A stretch of DNA of 64,000 nt. It comes from Candidatus Planktophila lacus. Lineage in GTDB: Bacteria > Actinomycetota > Actinomycetes > Nanopelagicales > Nanopelagicaceae. Shown one piece after another: positions 25,545-36,030 of this stretch (within the stretch, counting starts at the first letter, position 1; every line of letters begins with the position of its first letter). Location of the stretch: the NCBI RefSeq assembly GCF_002287925.1, contig NZ_CP016769.1:310001-374000 (forward strand), given 5' to 3'. A program made the position numbers and the translations under genes. The notes beneath the pieces are model-generated. The model was not told the origin of the DNA, searched no databases, and worked only from the letters and a program-made list of their open reading frames with translations.

Positions 25545-26546
25545 ATGGATGTAACACTTTTAACTTGGACTGTAGTTATTGGCGTAATCACTGCGCTGAT
25601 CGTTATTGATCTACTCACCGTAAGTCGCAAACCCCACGATGTAATGTTCAAAGAGGCGGCAATCTGGTCGATCTTCTACATCGGCGTCGCCATTGCTTTT
25701 GGAATCTGGGTCTGGCAAAGTGCAGGTTCGCAATTTGGAACTGAGTACTTTGCCGCTTATCTCGTTGAGAAATCGTTATCTGTAGATAACTTGTTTGTAT
25801 TCATAATCATCTTGGCTCAATTCAAGGTGCCATCAATATTCCACCAAAGAGTGTTGATGTTTGGCGTCATTCTTGCGCTCGTTCTCCGCGCAATCTTTAT
25901 CGCAGTTGGTGCAGCAGCGCTAGCCGCCTTTAGCTTCACATTCGTGATCTTCGGTGCAATTCTTATCTGGACCGGCGTTGGCTTATTCAAGCACTGGGAT
26001 GAAGACCCTTCACCTGAAGATAACGGCATGGTGCGCACCATCAGAAAACGTATTGCTATGACTGATGAATACGACGGTTCGAAGATATTTACGCGTCAAA
26101 ATGGCAAGCGCATCGCCACACCTATGTTCTTGGTGATGATCGCTATCGCATCAACCGATCTACTTTTTGCGCTGGATTCAATCCCAGCGACTTTCGGTGT
26201 TACACAAGAGCCATTCTTGGTCTTTGCAGCTAATGCATTCGCGCTTTTGGGCTTACGCGCCTTGTACTTCTTGCTCAAGGGGCTGCTAGATAAGTTGGTT
26301 TACCTATCTCTTGGTCTGTCAGTAATTCTTATGTTTATCGGAATTAAGTTGATCCTGACTTATTTGCACGAAACCTGGACTGAGATTCCTAAGATCCCAA
26401 CCGTTGGCAGCTTGGCTGTAATCGGTTTAATTCTGCTGGTTTCAACGGTGGCGAGCTTTATAAAGGTAAAGCGAGATCCACAGGCGCAGGCTCATGCTGG
26501 TCGCGTTACTTCAGGAAAGCATCCCGAAGTTAATAACCAGGAGTAG
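25545..26546 (+). CDS. TerC family membrane protein, manganese-exporter type
   Basis: A 333-residue polytopic membrane protein with the TerC signatures VEKSLSVDNLFVFIIILAQF (about 73-92) and IASTDLLFALDSIPATFGV (about 205-223), acidic membrane residues that bind metal. It is longer than the first TerC (295 residues) by a cytoplasmic loop around 150-190 and a C-terminal charged tail. The yybP-ykoY riboswitch in its leader strongly supports manganese export as the role. Confidence 0.92.
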   Translation: MDVTLLTWTVVIGVITALIVIDLLTVSRKPHDVMFKEAAIWSIFYIGVAIAFGIWVWQSAGSQFGTEYFAAYLVEKSLSVDNLFVFIIILAQFKVPSIFHQRVLMFGVILALVLRAIFIAVGAAALAAFSFTFVIFGAILIWTGVGLFKHWDEDPSPEDNGMVRTIRKRIAMTDEYDGSKIFTRQNGKRIATPMFLVMIAIASTDLLFALDSIPATFGVTQEPFLVFAANAFALLGLRALYFLLKGLLDKLVYLSLGLSVILMFIGIKLILTYLHETWTEIPKIPTVGSLAVIGLILLVSTVASFIKVKRDPQAQAHAGRVTSGKHPEVNNQE

Positions 26547-26562
26547 TTTCGAATGAGAGAAT

Positions 26563-26925
26563 TTACTGAGCCATTATGGCGTCGTGAACGTATTGCGCTA
26601 ACCCGCGCACGCGGCCGTCGTAATACTCTTTAAATCTCTTATCCTCAAGATACATAACAGCCAGATTTTTTTGCATTTCAGGAGAGCATTCGTAGAACCA
26701 TTTTGAAATCGCATCTCTATGGGCGATAACTGCAGCTTGTGTTTTTTCAGATTGAATATCTAGCCCATTGCCAAAGGCATACACAAAGAGTTCGGTGGCA
26801 GCTTCTTGGTCTATCTTGGCTTTTCTAAAATCTTCTTTTGAGTATTTCGAAGTTTTCGCTTGGGACTGTTCATATGCGGCGGTAGTTCCCCATCGCGCTT
26901 GCACTTCATCATCGTATTCAGACAT
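26563..26925 (-). CDS. stand-alone TipAS domain protein
   Basis: A 120-residue protein that matches the C-terminal TipAS ligand-binding domain of MerR-type TipAL regulators (EVQARWGTTAAYEQS, ISKWFYECSPEMQKNLAVMY, GLAQYVHDAI). In streptomycetes TipAS binds thiopeptide antibiotics covalently through a cysteine; here a cysteine is present in FYECSPEM. No MerR DNA-binding domain is attached. The ATG at 26923-26925 is used; the open frame continues upstream but would run antisense to the YCII gene. Confidence 0.8.
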   Translation of the reverse strand: MSEYDDEVQARWGTTAAYEQSQAKTSKYSKEDFRKAKIDQEAATELFVYAFGNGLDIQSEKTQAAVIAHRDAISKWFYECSPEMQKNLAVMYLEDKRFKEYYDGRVRGLAQYVHDAIMAQ

Positions 26926-26977
26926 GCCTAATTCTAACCTCAACTCGTTTTTCGTAGCCTTTCTCTTGGGGTATATG

Positions 26978-26983
26978 TAAACT
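26978..26983 (+). promoter_or_regulatory. -10-like box (TAAACT) for the YCII-domain gene
   Basis: TAAACT ends 6 nt before the ATG at 26990. Confidence 0.4.
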
Positions 26984-26989
26984 CGCGCC

Positions 26990-27313
26990 ATGAAGTTTAT
27001 AATTTTTGTAATTGATGATTTAACTAATTCTGGAACTCCGGCTGAGATGGTCGAAATAAATGCATTCAACGACAGTCTGCGCGCCAATGGCCAATGGATT
27101 TTCGCTGGGGGATTAAGTGCGCCCGAAAATGCGAGCGTGATTGATAATCGCGGCGATGCAGGTATCGATACGGGCAAACCTCTATTCGATGCAAAGGAAA
27201 ATTTCAGCGGCTTCTGGTTGATTGAGGCGGCAAATCTGGAAATTGCTAAAGATTTGGCTTTCGCCGGTTCCAAAGCTTGCAACCGCAAAGTCGAACTTCG
27301 CCCACTTCTTTAG
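26990..27313 (+). CDS. YCII-related domain protein
   Basis: A 107-residue ferredoxin-like-fold protein of the YCII/YciI family: KFIIFVIDD at the N-terminus, AFNDSLRANGQWIFAGGLSAPE, and FSGFWLIEAANLEIAKDLAF followed by an ELRPLL end (the usual VEVRPL). Family members are small and largely uncharacterised, sometimes fused to or encoded near sigma factors. It is probably transcribed leaderless from the TAAACT box. Confidence 0.8.
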   Translation: MKFIIFVIDDLTNSGTPAEMVEINAFNDSLRANGQWIFAGGLSAPENASVIDNRGDAGIDTGKPLFDAKENFSGFWLIEAANLEIAKDLAFAGSKACNRKVELRPLL

Positions 27314-27327
27314 CGCATCGGATACAA

Positions 27328-27495
27328 ATGAACATGCTTAGAAAGATTCTTCCAATACTTGGATTGGTAATTGGAGCGCTAGCGCTAGTTTCTGGCGAAG
27401 CCGATGATTCACCTGGACTACAGGGTCTGGGTTTGGCGCTGATACTTTGGATTAACTATCGATTTTGGAAGAAACGCCAGCAATCAAAGGGGTGA
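27328..27495 (+). CDS. small membrane protein, unknown
   Basis: A 55-residue protein with two hydrophobic stretches (ILPILGLVIGALALVSG and GLGLALILWINYRFW) and a basic tail KKRQQSKG. I do not recognise it. The start ATG 27328 is 15 bp after the YCII stop; a longer open frame from 27277 overlaps the YCII gene and is less likely. Confidence 0.5.
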   Translation: MNMLRKILPILGLVIGALALVSGEADDSPGLQGLGLALILWINYRFWKKRQQSKG

Positions 27496-27580
27496 AAACA
27501 CCCATTCTCGTATCAGTTGCTGAGACTCAAGGATCTGGCCTGGTAGAAGTTTTGATAGAGTCCAAATCATTAAGCGTTAG

Positions 27581-29761
<2,181 letters not shown>

Positions 29762-29762
29762 A

Positions 29763-30836
29763 TTACTTATCTGGATTAGGAACAGTTACATCTCGAACAA
29801 ATGCTTCGAGATCGTTTACTGATTGTAAGAAGCCTCGCAAAGTTCGAAGAGTTGCACCGAAGTTGGTGAACTGATCGATCTTAAGTCCGTCGACGTCATA
29901 CATTTTGTTGAACTCTGGCAGCGTCTGAAGTGTCTTTAGAATCGTTGGGTCAACTGACTCTTCGATGCTATTTAAATTCGGAACAAGCTCTGCTTTATTG
30001 ATCTTTACCTGCCAAGCATATGGAGGTGAGATAACAGAGTCTCCACCAAGAATTTGGCTCCAATGCATGTGATTGCGGAAGGCTGCAGATAACAAACGAG
30101 TGCGATAGCCACGCTCTTTGTAAACCTGGTGTGCGTGCTTAAAGACGGCAACGCCGGCCCACTCCATAACGCCTGGATCGATCATGGCGCCAGATTTTTC
30201 TGCTGAAACCTTTACCCAGTCATCAACGCGACCAACCATGATCGTGCAGACCGGACCCATCTGTGAGATATCTAAACCTTCTGCTTCACGGCGCTTAAGA
30301 CCGCGCTCAATCGCTTCGGCTACTGCAATAGTTTGTGCAACCGAGAATGAAACAGTCGCATTCAAACTCACGCCTTGGTAGGTAGCTTCTTCAAATGCGC
30401 TAATCGCCTCTGAAGTAACCGGAATCTTCACAATAATATTCTTGGCTAACTTTGAAAACACCACTGCTTGTTCAGTTAGAGCCTTGGCATCACGGAAGTT
30501 ACGTGGATCTGTCTGAATAGATAGACGACCATTTCTTCCATTTTGCTTTTCAAACTCTGGCTCAAAGATCTTTGCCGCATTGATCGAAAGTTCCTCAAAC
30601 ATTGCCCAACCAATTTGATCATCTGTGGCAGTCGGGTTGTTCTTGGCATATTCCTTAATGCGCCCTACCCAATATTCCTTATCGGCTTTAATCGCACTGA
30701 GTGCGATGACCGGATTACATGTCGCTCCTACGATTCCCCAAGTAAGTGCATCCTTTAGCTCTTTCGGATCAGCAGAGTCATTCCAAAGTACTGTCTTGGA
30801 ATTTTCTTTCATATACAGGAAAGGTGATTGAGTCAT
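29763..30836 (-). CDS. tal: transaldolase family protein
   Basis: A 357-residue class I aldolase of the transaldolase family: GATCNPVIALSAI (N-terminal sugar site), NIIVKIPVT with the Schiff-base Lys, GVSLNATVSFSVAQTIAVAEAIERGL and CTIMVGRVDDWVK. Length and the extra C-terminal section (about 60 residues) are closer to TalA/TalB-like outliers than to the short fructose-6-phosphate aldolases, so transfer of dihydroxyacetone units in the pentose phosphate pathway is likely but not certain. No transketolase or zwf is adjacent. It converges on katG with 1 nt between stops. Confidence 0.85.
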   Translation of the reverse strand: MTQSPFLYMKENSKTVLWNDSADPKELKDALTWGIVGATCNPVIALSAIKADKEYWVGRIKEYAKNNPTATDDQIGWAMFEELSINAAKIFEPEFEKQNGRNGRLSIQTDPRNFRDAKALTEQAVVFSKLAKNIIVKIPVTSEAISAFEEATYQGVSLNATVSFSVAQTIAVAEAIERGLKRREAEGLDISQMGPVCTIMVGRVDDWVKVSAEKSGAMIDPGVMEWAGVAVFKHAHQVYKERGYRTRLLSAAFRNHMHWSQILGGDSVISPPYAWQVKINKAELVPNLNSIEESVDPTILKTLQTLPEFNKMYDVDGLKIDQFTNFGATLRTLRGFLQSVNDLEAFVRDVTVPNPDK

Positions 30837-30842
30837 ATTTCT

Positions 30843-30848
30843 ATCTTA
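30843..30848 (-). promoter_or_regulatory. -10-like box (TAAGAT) for the transaldolase gene
   Basis: On the minus strand TAAGAT is followed by AGAAAT and the ATG at 30836. Confidence 0.4.
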
Positions 30849-30869
30849 GTAGATTCCGCCTTTATGCCA

Positions 30870-30875
30870 TAAAGT
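30870..30875 (+). promoter_or_regulatory. -10-like box (TAAAGT) for the acetyltransferase gene
   Basis: TAAAGT ends 7 nt before ATG 30883. Confidence 0.4.
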
Positions 30876-30882
30876 TTCAACT

Positions 30883-31350
30883 ATGAACTTTGAAATGCGC
30901 CCTTACAAGCCAGAAGAATTTGAGCGCGCCTGCCAAGTTCGCGGCCTTGAAACCAGCGAAGCGCAACAGAGATTTAAAGCGCGCTTTGATTCCTCAGGTA
31001 CCTGGCTTGATCACTATCTGCATTTTGCCCTATTGCGAGATGGGAAATTGATTGGCGATATTCAGCTACGCCATTGCGACAAAACGATGCCTGACGGATC
31101 CGGTCATATTGGGCTTGATATTGCAGAAGATGAACGTGGCAAAGGTGCCGGAACTGCCGCACTTAACTTGGCGTGGGAGTGGGCTGTTGCCAATAGTTTT
31201 CATCGTCTAGAAGGATCTACTTCCGAAGAGAATGTTGCAATGCAGAAAGCCTTTGAAAAAGCTGGCTGGGAGTATGAAGGCAGACTTAAAAAGTTATTTA
31301 TGCATGATGGCGTTGCCGAGGATTATTTGTCTTTCGCAAAAACTATCTAG
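30883..31350 (+). CDS. GNAT family N-acetyltransferase (RimJ/RimL-like)
   Basis: A 155-residue protein with the GNAT acetyl-CoA motif GLDIAEDERGKGAGTAAL and the C-terminal EGSTSEENVAMQKAFEKAGWEYEGRLK typical of the RimJ/RimL type that acetylates amines or protein N-termini. The target is unknown. Its end overlaps the convergent AlkD-like gene by 8 bp. Confidence 0.82.
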   Translation: MNFEMRPYKPEEFERACQVRGLETSEAQQRFKARFDSSGTWLDHYLHFALLRDGKLIGDIQLRHCDKTMPDGSGHIGLDIAEDERGKGAGTAALNLAWEWAVANSFHRLEGSTSEENVAMQKAFEKAGWEYEGRLKKLFMHDGVAEDYLSFAKTI

Positions 31351-32056
31351 TCAGTAGCCATCTCTTTCGTTCACTTTCCGAAAACTTCTCAATCGAATAA
31401 CGCAGCGCCGTTCTGGGCATTTGAGTGCAATATTCCTGCAAGAAAGTCCTGAGTAAACCAGGATCTCGTTTACCCATCTCACGTAAAAGCCAACCGACCG
31501 CCTTGTGCATTAAATCGTGTTTGTCTCCAAGGTGGCGCTCTGCCATTTCGTAAGTTGGTTCGAGATCGCCAGCGCGAAGAAAGGCGAAGGTAAAGACGAC
31601 AGATACGCGACGTTCCCAGAGAGATTTACTCTTGGCCAACTTATTTAGGACCGCCATGGGATCTTCTATCTGAAGCAGATACTCGCCCAAAGTAGGAGCA
31701 GTCACATCAACTAAATCCCAGTTGTTAATGTTGCCAGCTTTCAGCTCCTTTAGATAGAAGTTGAAGAACTTCTTCTTCTCATTTAAATCTCGAGATCTCT
31801 TAAATTGATTTGTAAGAATAATCAGCCCACAGAGTCGAACCTCGTGTATATCTGAATTGGTAAGTTTTGCGATCTCATTGAGAGGCAACTCTTTGAATCG
31901 TGCAGCGACTTTGCGAGTCTGCGGTACAACAACGCCAATGAAGATATCGCCTTCGGCGTAGTCCCCGGGGCCGGTCTTAAAGAAGCGTTGCAGCTCGGCG
32001 GCTTTTCCAACAGATGACAGGGCTTTGAGATCTGCAATGACCTGTTTTGCGCTCAT
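31343..32056 (-). CDS. DNA alkylation repair protein, AlkD-like (HEAT-like repeats)
   Basis: A 237-residue all-helical protein. Features of the AlkC/AlkD superfamily are visible: FIGVVVPQTRKVAARFK, SDIHEVRLCGLIILTNQF, NNWDLVDVTAPTLGEYLL, WERRVSVVFTFAFLRAGD and HKAVGWLLREMGKRD. AlkD enzymes excise N3- and N7-alkylated purines. The promoter-like TAGAAT box 6 nt upstream fixes the ATG at 32054-32056. Confidence 0.85.
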   Translation of the reverse strand: MSAKQVIADLKALSSVGKAAELQRFFKTGPGDYAEGDIFIGVVVPQTRKVAARFKELPLNEIAKLTNSDIHEVRLCGLIILTNQFKRSRDLNEKKKFFNFYLKELKAGNINNWDLVDVTAPTLGEYLLQIEDPMAVLNKLAKSKSLWERRVSVVFTFAFLRAGDLEPTYEMAERHLGDKHDLMHKAVGWLLREMGKRDPGLLRTFLQEYCTQMPRTALRYSIEKFSESERKRWLLTR

Positions 32057-32062
32057 ATCTAG

Positions 32063-32068
32063 ATTCTA
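32063..32068 (-). promoter_or_regulatory. -10-like box (TAGAAT) for the AlkD-like gene
   Basis: On the minus strand TAGAAT is followed by CTAGAT and the ATG at 32056. Confidence 0.45.
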
Positions 32069-32125
32069 TTCGCTATTCTTTTAGTTAAGAACTTTTGGCT
32101 TTACTAATTCGGTTATGGGGTAGCG

Positions 32126-32956
32126 ATGTTTGAGGCGATTTTTCTCGGCGCGCTCCAAGGGTTAACTGAATTTCTCCCGATCTCATCTAGCGCACATATT
32201 CGTATCGCCGGAGAGTTATTTGGAACGAACGCCGATCCTGGCGCGACATTCACTGCGATAACTCAAATCGGTACCGAACTTGCCGTACTTATCTATTTTC
32301 GCAAAGATATTGTTCGGATAATCAGCGCATGGTTTAGCCAAGTTTCTCGTAAACAGCTACTGGCTGCTGAAAAAGCTGATGCGCGATTAGGTTGGTTGAT
32401 AATTATTGGCACATTGCCGATAGTTGCCTTGGGATATTTCGGTCAAGAGATAATCCGGAATGATTTCCGCTCACTCTGGCTAATCGCTACGACCTTGATT
32501 GTTTTCGGAATAATTCTGGGGATCGCAGATAAATATGGAAAGACAGAGCGCCAACTCCATCAGTTAACTCCTGTGCATGGCGTTCTATATGGATTTGCGC
32601 AATCACTTGCACTTATCCCAGGTGTATCCCGCTCCGGTGCAACTATCGCAATGGGTCGATTTATGGGCTACAGCCGTGAAGCAGCGCTGCGTTATTCATT
32701 CTTGCTTGCACTACCAGCAGTCTTTGGCAGTGGCCTTTACGAGTTAAACGGTGCGCTTGGTGAGAGTGCATCTGAGCGAGTCTTTTCACTTCCAGAAACT
32801 TTTGTGGCGACTGCAATTGCATTTGTAACTGGCTACGCAGTGATCGCTTGGTTGTTAAAATATGTGACAACTAAGAGTTTTGCCCCTTTCATTCTCTACC
32901 GAATCGCTCTGGGTTCATTATTAATTCTCCTTCTCTCACTAGGGGTTATCTCATGA
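32126..32956 (+). CDS. uppP: undecaprenyl-diphosphatase UppP (BacA)
   Basis: A 276-residue integral membrane enzyme that recycles the lipid carrier of cell-wall synthesis by removing one phosphate from undecaprenyl diphosphate. Both family signatures are intact: GALQGLTEFLPISSSAH (about 8-24, with the catalytic Glu) and LIPGVSRSGATIAMGR (about 163-178). The 3' end overlaps the next gene by 4 bp. Confidence 0.96.
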   Translation: MFEAIFLGALQGLTEFLPISSSAHIRIAGELFGTNADPGATFTAITQIGTELAVLIYFRKDIVRIISAWFSQVSRKQLLAAEKADARLGWLIIIGTLPIVALGYFGQEIIRNDFRSLWLIATTLIVFGIILGIADKYGKTERQLHQLTPVHGVLYGFAQSLALIPGVSRSGATIAMGRFMGYSREAALRYSFLLALPAVFGSGLYELNGALGESASERVFSLPETFVATAIAFVTGYAVIAWLLKYVTTKSFAPFILYRIALGSLLILLLSLGVIS

Positions 32957-34188
32957 GCGCTAATTGGTCGGGCACTGTAAATTTTCGAGATGCGCAGCGG
33001 GTAGCACCAACGTCAGTTGAGGAGCTACAGGAGTTTGTCTCCAATTCTGCACGAGTTCGTGCACGTGGCAGCGCGCATTGCTTCAATGACATTGCAGATA
33101 CTTCTGCAACGGCGATCACCTTTGAGAACATGCCTTCAGATATTGATATCAATAAAGAGAAGAAAACTGTCCGAGTTCCAGCAGGAATGAAATACGGAGA
33201 GCTAGCAGTTGCTCTACACGATCGAGGCTGGGCGATACATAACATGGCTTCGCTTCCTCATATATCTGTTGCTGGTGCTGTTGCGACAGCAACCCACGGA
33301 TCTGGCGTTGGAAACGGTAATCTTGCGACAGCGGTTGAAAGCCTAGAACTAGTTTTACCTGATGGATCGCTCAAGCGAATTTCTAAAGGCGATGCAAGTT
33401 TTGAAGGTTCTGTAGTCGGCCTAGGTTTAACTGGCGTTGTAGTTAATTTAGATCTGGCAATTGAGCCGACATTTAATATTGCACAAACTGTTTATCGCGG
33501 AATGTCTCGCGAAAGTTATGCCGCAAACTTAGATGAAATCATGAGCCTTGCCTACAGCGTTAGTTACTTCACCACCTGGGCTGCTGCAGGCGGGGGAGAA
33601 GTCTGGGCAAAGTTTAAAGCTGGAACTACTGCACCAACAGACTTTTTTGAGGCGTATCCAGCAACATCAAACCGACATCCACTGCCAGGGCTTGATCCAG
33701 AACCGTGCACCGAACAGATGGCTGTAAGTGGACCATGGCATTTGCGTTTGCCGCATTTCAAGATGGAGTTCACCCCAAGTGCTGGTGATGAAATTCAGAG
33801 CGAGTTCTTCGTTGCACGTAAAGATGCACCTGCGGCGATCGCTGCACTTGAGAAAATTGCGCCACAGATAAATGAGATTCTCTGGGTAACCGAGATCCGC
33901 GCCATTGCCGCAGATGATCTCTGGATGAGCCCGCACTACCAGCGCGACTCAATTGGAATTCATTTTACGTGGAAGAAAGTTGATGCGGTCTATGAAATGG
34001 TTAAAGTTGTCGAAGCAACGCTTGCGCCATTTGGCTATCGCCCACACCTAGGTAAGGTCTTTTCGGCTAGCCCTGATTACTTTAAATCGGTTATGCCGAA
34101 GTTCGATGATTTCAAGAAGCTCGTAACGGAAATAGATCCAACTAATAAATTTGGTAACGAGTTCACTAATCGGCTGATCGGCCGTTAA
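32953..34188 (+). CDS. FAD-linked alditol oxidase-like protein (AldO/D-arabinono-lactone oxidase family)
   Basis: A 411-residue flavoprotein of the VAO family. The FAD site has RARGSAHCFNDIADT, where His42 is at the position that carries covalent FAD in Streptomyces alditol oxidase, and HNMASLPHISVAGAVATATHGSG, nearly the AldO text. The C-terminus has the ALO-type HLGKVFSASPDYF. AldO oxidises xylitol, sorbitol and similar alditols at C1 with release of peroxide, which would make the nearby KatG useful. It is translationally coupled to uppP and converges on regX3 with a 4-bp overlap. Confidence 0.83.
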   Translation: MSANWSGTVNFRDAQRVAPTSVEELQEFVSNSARVRARGSAHCFNDIADTSATAITFENMPSDIDINKEKKTVRVPAGMKYGELAVALHDRGWAIHNMASLPHISVAGAVATATHGSGVGNGNLATAVESLELVLPDGSLKRISKGDASFEGSVVGLGLTGVVVNLDLAIEPTFNIAQTVYRGMSRESYAANLDEIMSLAYSVSYFTTWAAAGGGEVWAKFKAGTTAPTDFFEAYPATSNRHPLPGLDPEPCTEQMAVSGPWHLRLPHFKMEFTPSAGDEIQSEFFVARKDAPAAIAALEKIAPQINEILWVTEIRAIAADDLWMSPHYQRDSIGIHFTWKKVDAVYEMVKVVEATLAPFGYRPHLGKVFSASPDYFKSVMPKFDDFKKLVTEIDPTNKFGNEFTNRLIGR

Positions 34189-34871
34189 ATCTCGAGTTTG
34201 TAACCTAAGCCTCGGATTGTATGAATAATCTTGGGATTTGCTGGATCTTCCTCGATTTTCGCGCGCAAGCGCTTGATGTGTACATCCAAAGTTTTGGTAT
34301 CGCCGAAGTAATCATTACCCCAGACGCGATCAATCAACTGGCTACGAGTCAGAACTCGGCCGCTATTGCGCATTAGAAACTCAAGAAGCTCAAACTCTTT
34401 GAGTGGGAATGTGACCGCGACTGAATTAACTGTTACTTGGTGCTTATCCAAATCCATGCGCACTGAACCAGCAGTTAAGAGTGCACCTTCTTCGATTCCA
34501 GCGCTCTCTCCAGAGTTACGGCGCATTACCGCTTTCATTCGCGCCAGCAATTCTCGCGAAGAGTATGGCTTTGTTACGTAATCATCGGCGCCTAGTTCCA
34601 GCCCGACGACCTTATCGATCTCAGAATCTTTGGCGGTCAACATAATTATCGGTACTTGTGAAGTTGAGCGAATTACGCGACAGACTTCAGTACCAGAAAC
34701 CTCAGGAATCATCAGATCTAAAAGAATCAGATCTGGATTAAAGGTTTGGAAGCGCTCAATTGCTTCGGCGCCATTTACCGCTACTTCGACTTCATAGCTC
34801 TCTTTTTTAAGAAGATACGCCAGAGCATCGGAGAAGGAGATTTCATCTTCAACAATCAGAACTTTTGTCAT
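34185..34871 (-). CDS. regX3: RegX3/PhoB-type response regulator
   Basis: A 228-residue OmpR-family regulator: receiver domain with acidic pair ED(8-9), phospho-acceptor Asp52 (LILLDLMIPEVSG) and LTAKDSE, then a winged helix DNA-binding domain from about 130 (FPLKEFELLEFLMRNSGRVLTRSQLIDRVWG, DVHIKRLRAKIEEDP, IHTIRGLGYKLEI). The gene is downstream of and overlaps the histidine kinase by 4 bp. The position next to phoU-pst and the PHO-box-like repeats between support control of phosphate uptake. Confidence 0.9.
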   Translation of the reverse strand: MTKVLIVEDEISFSDALAYLLKKESYEVEVAVNGAEAIERFQTFNPDLILLDLMIPEVSGTEVCRVIRSTSQVPIIMLTAKDSEIDKVVGLELGADDYVTKPYSSRELLARMKAVMRRNSGESAGIEEGALLTAGSVRMDLDKHQVTVNSVAVTFPLKEFELLEFLMRNSGRVLTRSQLIDRVWGNDYFGDTKTLDVHIKRLRAKIEEDPANPKIIHTIRGLGYKLEI

Positions 34872-35929
34872 GCTTCATCCTCTTTAATTGATTGAATTGG
34901 AAGCCGGATTGAGAATGTGCTTCCCACATTCTCTGAACTCCAGACTGAAATTTCTCCGCCGTGCTTTGAAATGATGTGTTTAACAATTGATAACCCCAAA
35001 CCGGTTCCACCGGTCTCGCGTGATCGAGCAGGATCTACACGATAGAAACGTTCAAAAATTCTTTCAATTTCAGCATCGGCGATACCGATTCCTTGATCTG
35101 CCACTGAAACGGTCACAATATTCTGATCAATACTTGTACTTACAGAAACTTGAGTATCTGGTGGTGAGTAATTAACCGCATTCTCAATCAGATTATGAAC
35201 CGCCATAGTTAGCTGCTCGCGGTCTCCCAAAACACGACAATCAGCACCTTCAGCAAACGTTAGAGCGATTTTTCTAGAATCCGCGGTAGTTCGGCATTGG
35301 TCTAGCGCTTCTTTCAATAAGTCATTAACCGAAAGCGACTGTGCTTCTTGCAGTGGATCAGAATCTTGAACGCGGGAGAGTTGAATAATCTCTTGCACCA
35401 AATCAGTTAAACGTTTTGCTTCAATTTGCATTCGGCTAGCAAATTTAGTTACCGCTTCTGAGTCATCCTTGGCGCCGAGCACCGCTTCACTAAGCAAAGA
35501 GAGAGCGCCAATTGGTGTCTTTAGCTCATGGGAAATGTTTGCCACAAAATCTCTACGAACTTCATGGACACGTTGTGCTTCACTTTCGTCACGAAGCAGT
35601 ACAAGTACTAAGTTGTCTTCGGAAAGTGGAATTACATTTACTGTGATCTCGCGCTTTCCTTCACCAATTGGCCCGCGTGCAATCTCAACGGTGCCGGTCT
35701 GCTTTAAATTTGTACGTCGAACAACACGGATCGAGGCCAGGAGCTCTTCACTCTGAATTCGGCCATCTTTCAAAACTCCAAGATTTTCTGCTTCGTCGTT
35801 GGCATATACGGGGATCTCACCCGGGGCGAGAATAAGGCTGGCGCCATCGAGCTGGCTTAGGGTTCTGAGCAATAACTCAGGCAGTTCACGCCCGTCGTGT
35901 TCAGCCAAACTCTTCTCGCGGCGCCACAT
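34868..35929 (-). CDS. senX3: SenX3-type phosphate-sensing histidine kinase without membrane segment
   Basis: A 353-residue kinase. A PAS-like domain covers about 20-115, the H box is RRDFVANISHELKTPIG with phospho-acceptor His134, and the ATPase domain has NLIENAVNYSP, VADQGIGIADAEIERIFERFYR and GGTGLGLSIVKHI. The N-terminus MWRREKSLAEHDGRE has no transmembrane helix, whereas mycobacterial SenX3 has an N-terminal membrane anchor. The start is supported by a TAGAGT box 6 nt upstream and by the PHO-box-like repeats beyond it, leaving no room for membrane helices. It probably pairs with RegX3 and is inhibited through PhoU and the Pst transporter. Confidence 0.9.
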   Translation of the reverse strand: MWRREKSLAEHDGRELPELLLRTLSQLDGASLILAPGEIPVYANDEAENLGVLKDGRIQSEELLASIRVVRRTNLKQTGTVEIARGPIGEGKREITVNVIPLSEDNLVLVLLRDESEAQRVHEVRRDFVANISHELKTPIGALSLLSEAVLGAKDDSEAVTKFASRMQIEAKRLTDLVQEIIQLSRVQDSDPLQEAQSLSVNDLLKEALDQCRTTADSRKIALTFAEGADCRVLGDREQLTMAVHNLIENAVNYSPPDTQVSVSTSIDQNIVTVSVADQGIGIADAEIERIFERFYRVDPARSRETGGTGLGLSIVKHIISKHGGEISVWSSENVGSTFSIRLPIQSIKEDEA

Positions 35930-35935
35930 GTCTAA

Positions 35936-35941
35936 ACTCTA
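35936..35941 (-). promoter_or_regulatory. -10-like box (TAGAGT) for senX3
   Basis: On the minus strand TAGAGT is followed by TTAGAC and the ATG at 35929. Confidence 0.45.
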
Positions 35942-35968
35942 TAGCCCCAGCGCATCTGATTCTAAGCA

Positions 35969-36008
35969 GTTCACCTTGCGTTAACCATCTCTTGGGCAGC
36001 CGTTAATC
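35969..36008. promoter_or_regulatory. PHO-box-like direct repeats between senX3 and phoU
   Basis: GTTCACC (35969-35975), GTTAACC (35980-35986) and GTTAATC (36002-36008) are spaced 11 and 22 bp apart, i.e. on an 11-bp register. This is the form of actinobacterial PhoP/RegX3 binding sites. The array ends 9 bp before the phoU -10 box, so it covers the -35 region. Confidence 0.65.
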
Positions 36009-36017
36009 CCTTGCGCC

Positions 36018-36023
36018 TAGCGT
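36018..36023 (+). promoter_or_regulatory. -10-like box (TAGCGT) for leaderless phoU
   Basis: TAGCGT ends 7 nt before ATG 36031, which favours this ATG over GTG 36022 (the GTG overlaps the box). Confidence 0.45.
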
Positions 36024-36030
36024 GCGCACC

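Noticed and set aside
26926-27288. N-terminal extension of the TipAS protein to 241 residues
   Set aside because: It would be antisense to the whole YCII gene, which is a recognised family with its own promoter box.
27550-27575. Fur/PerR-type box upstream of katG (TGAT...ATCA)
   Set aside because: Only a 4-bp inverted repeat with 9-bp spacer; too weak and does not match known consensus.
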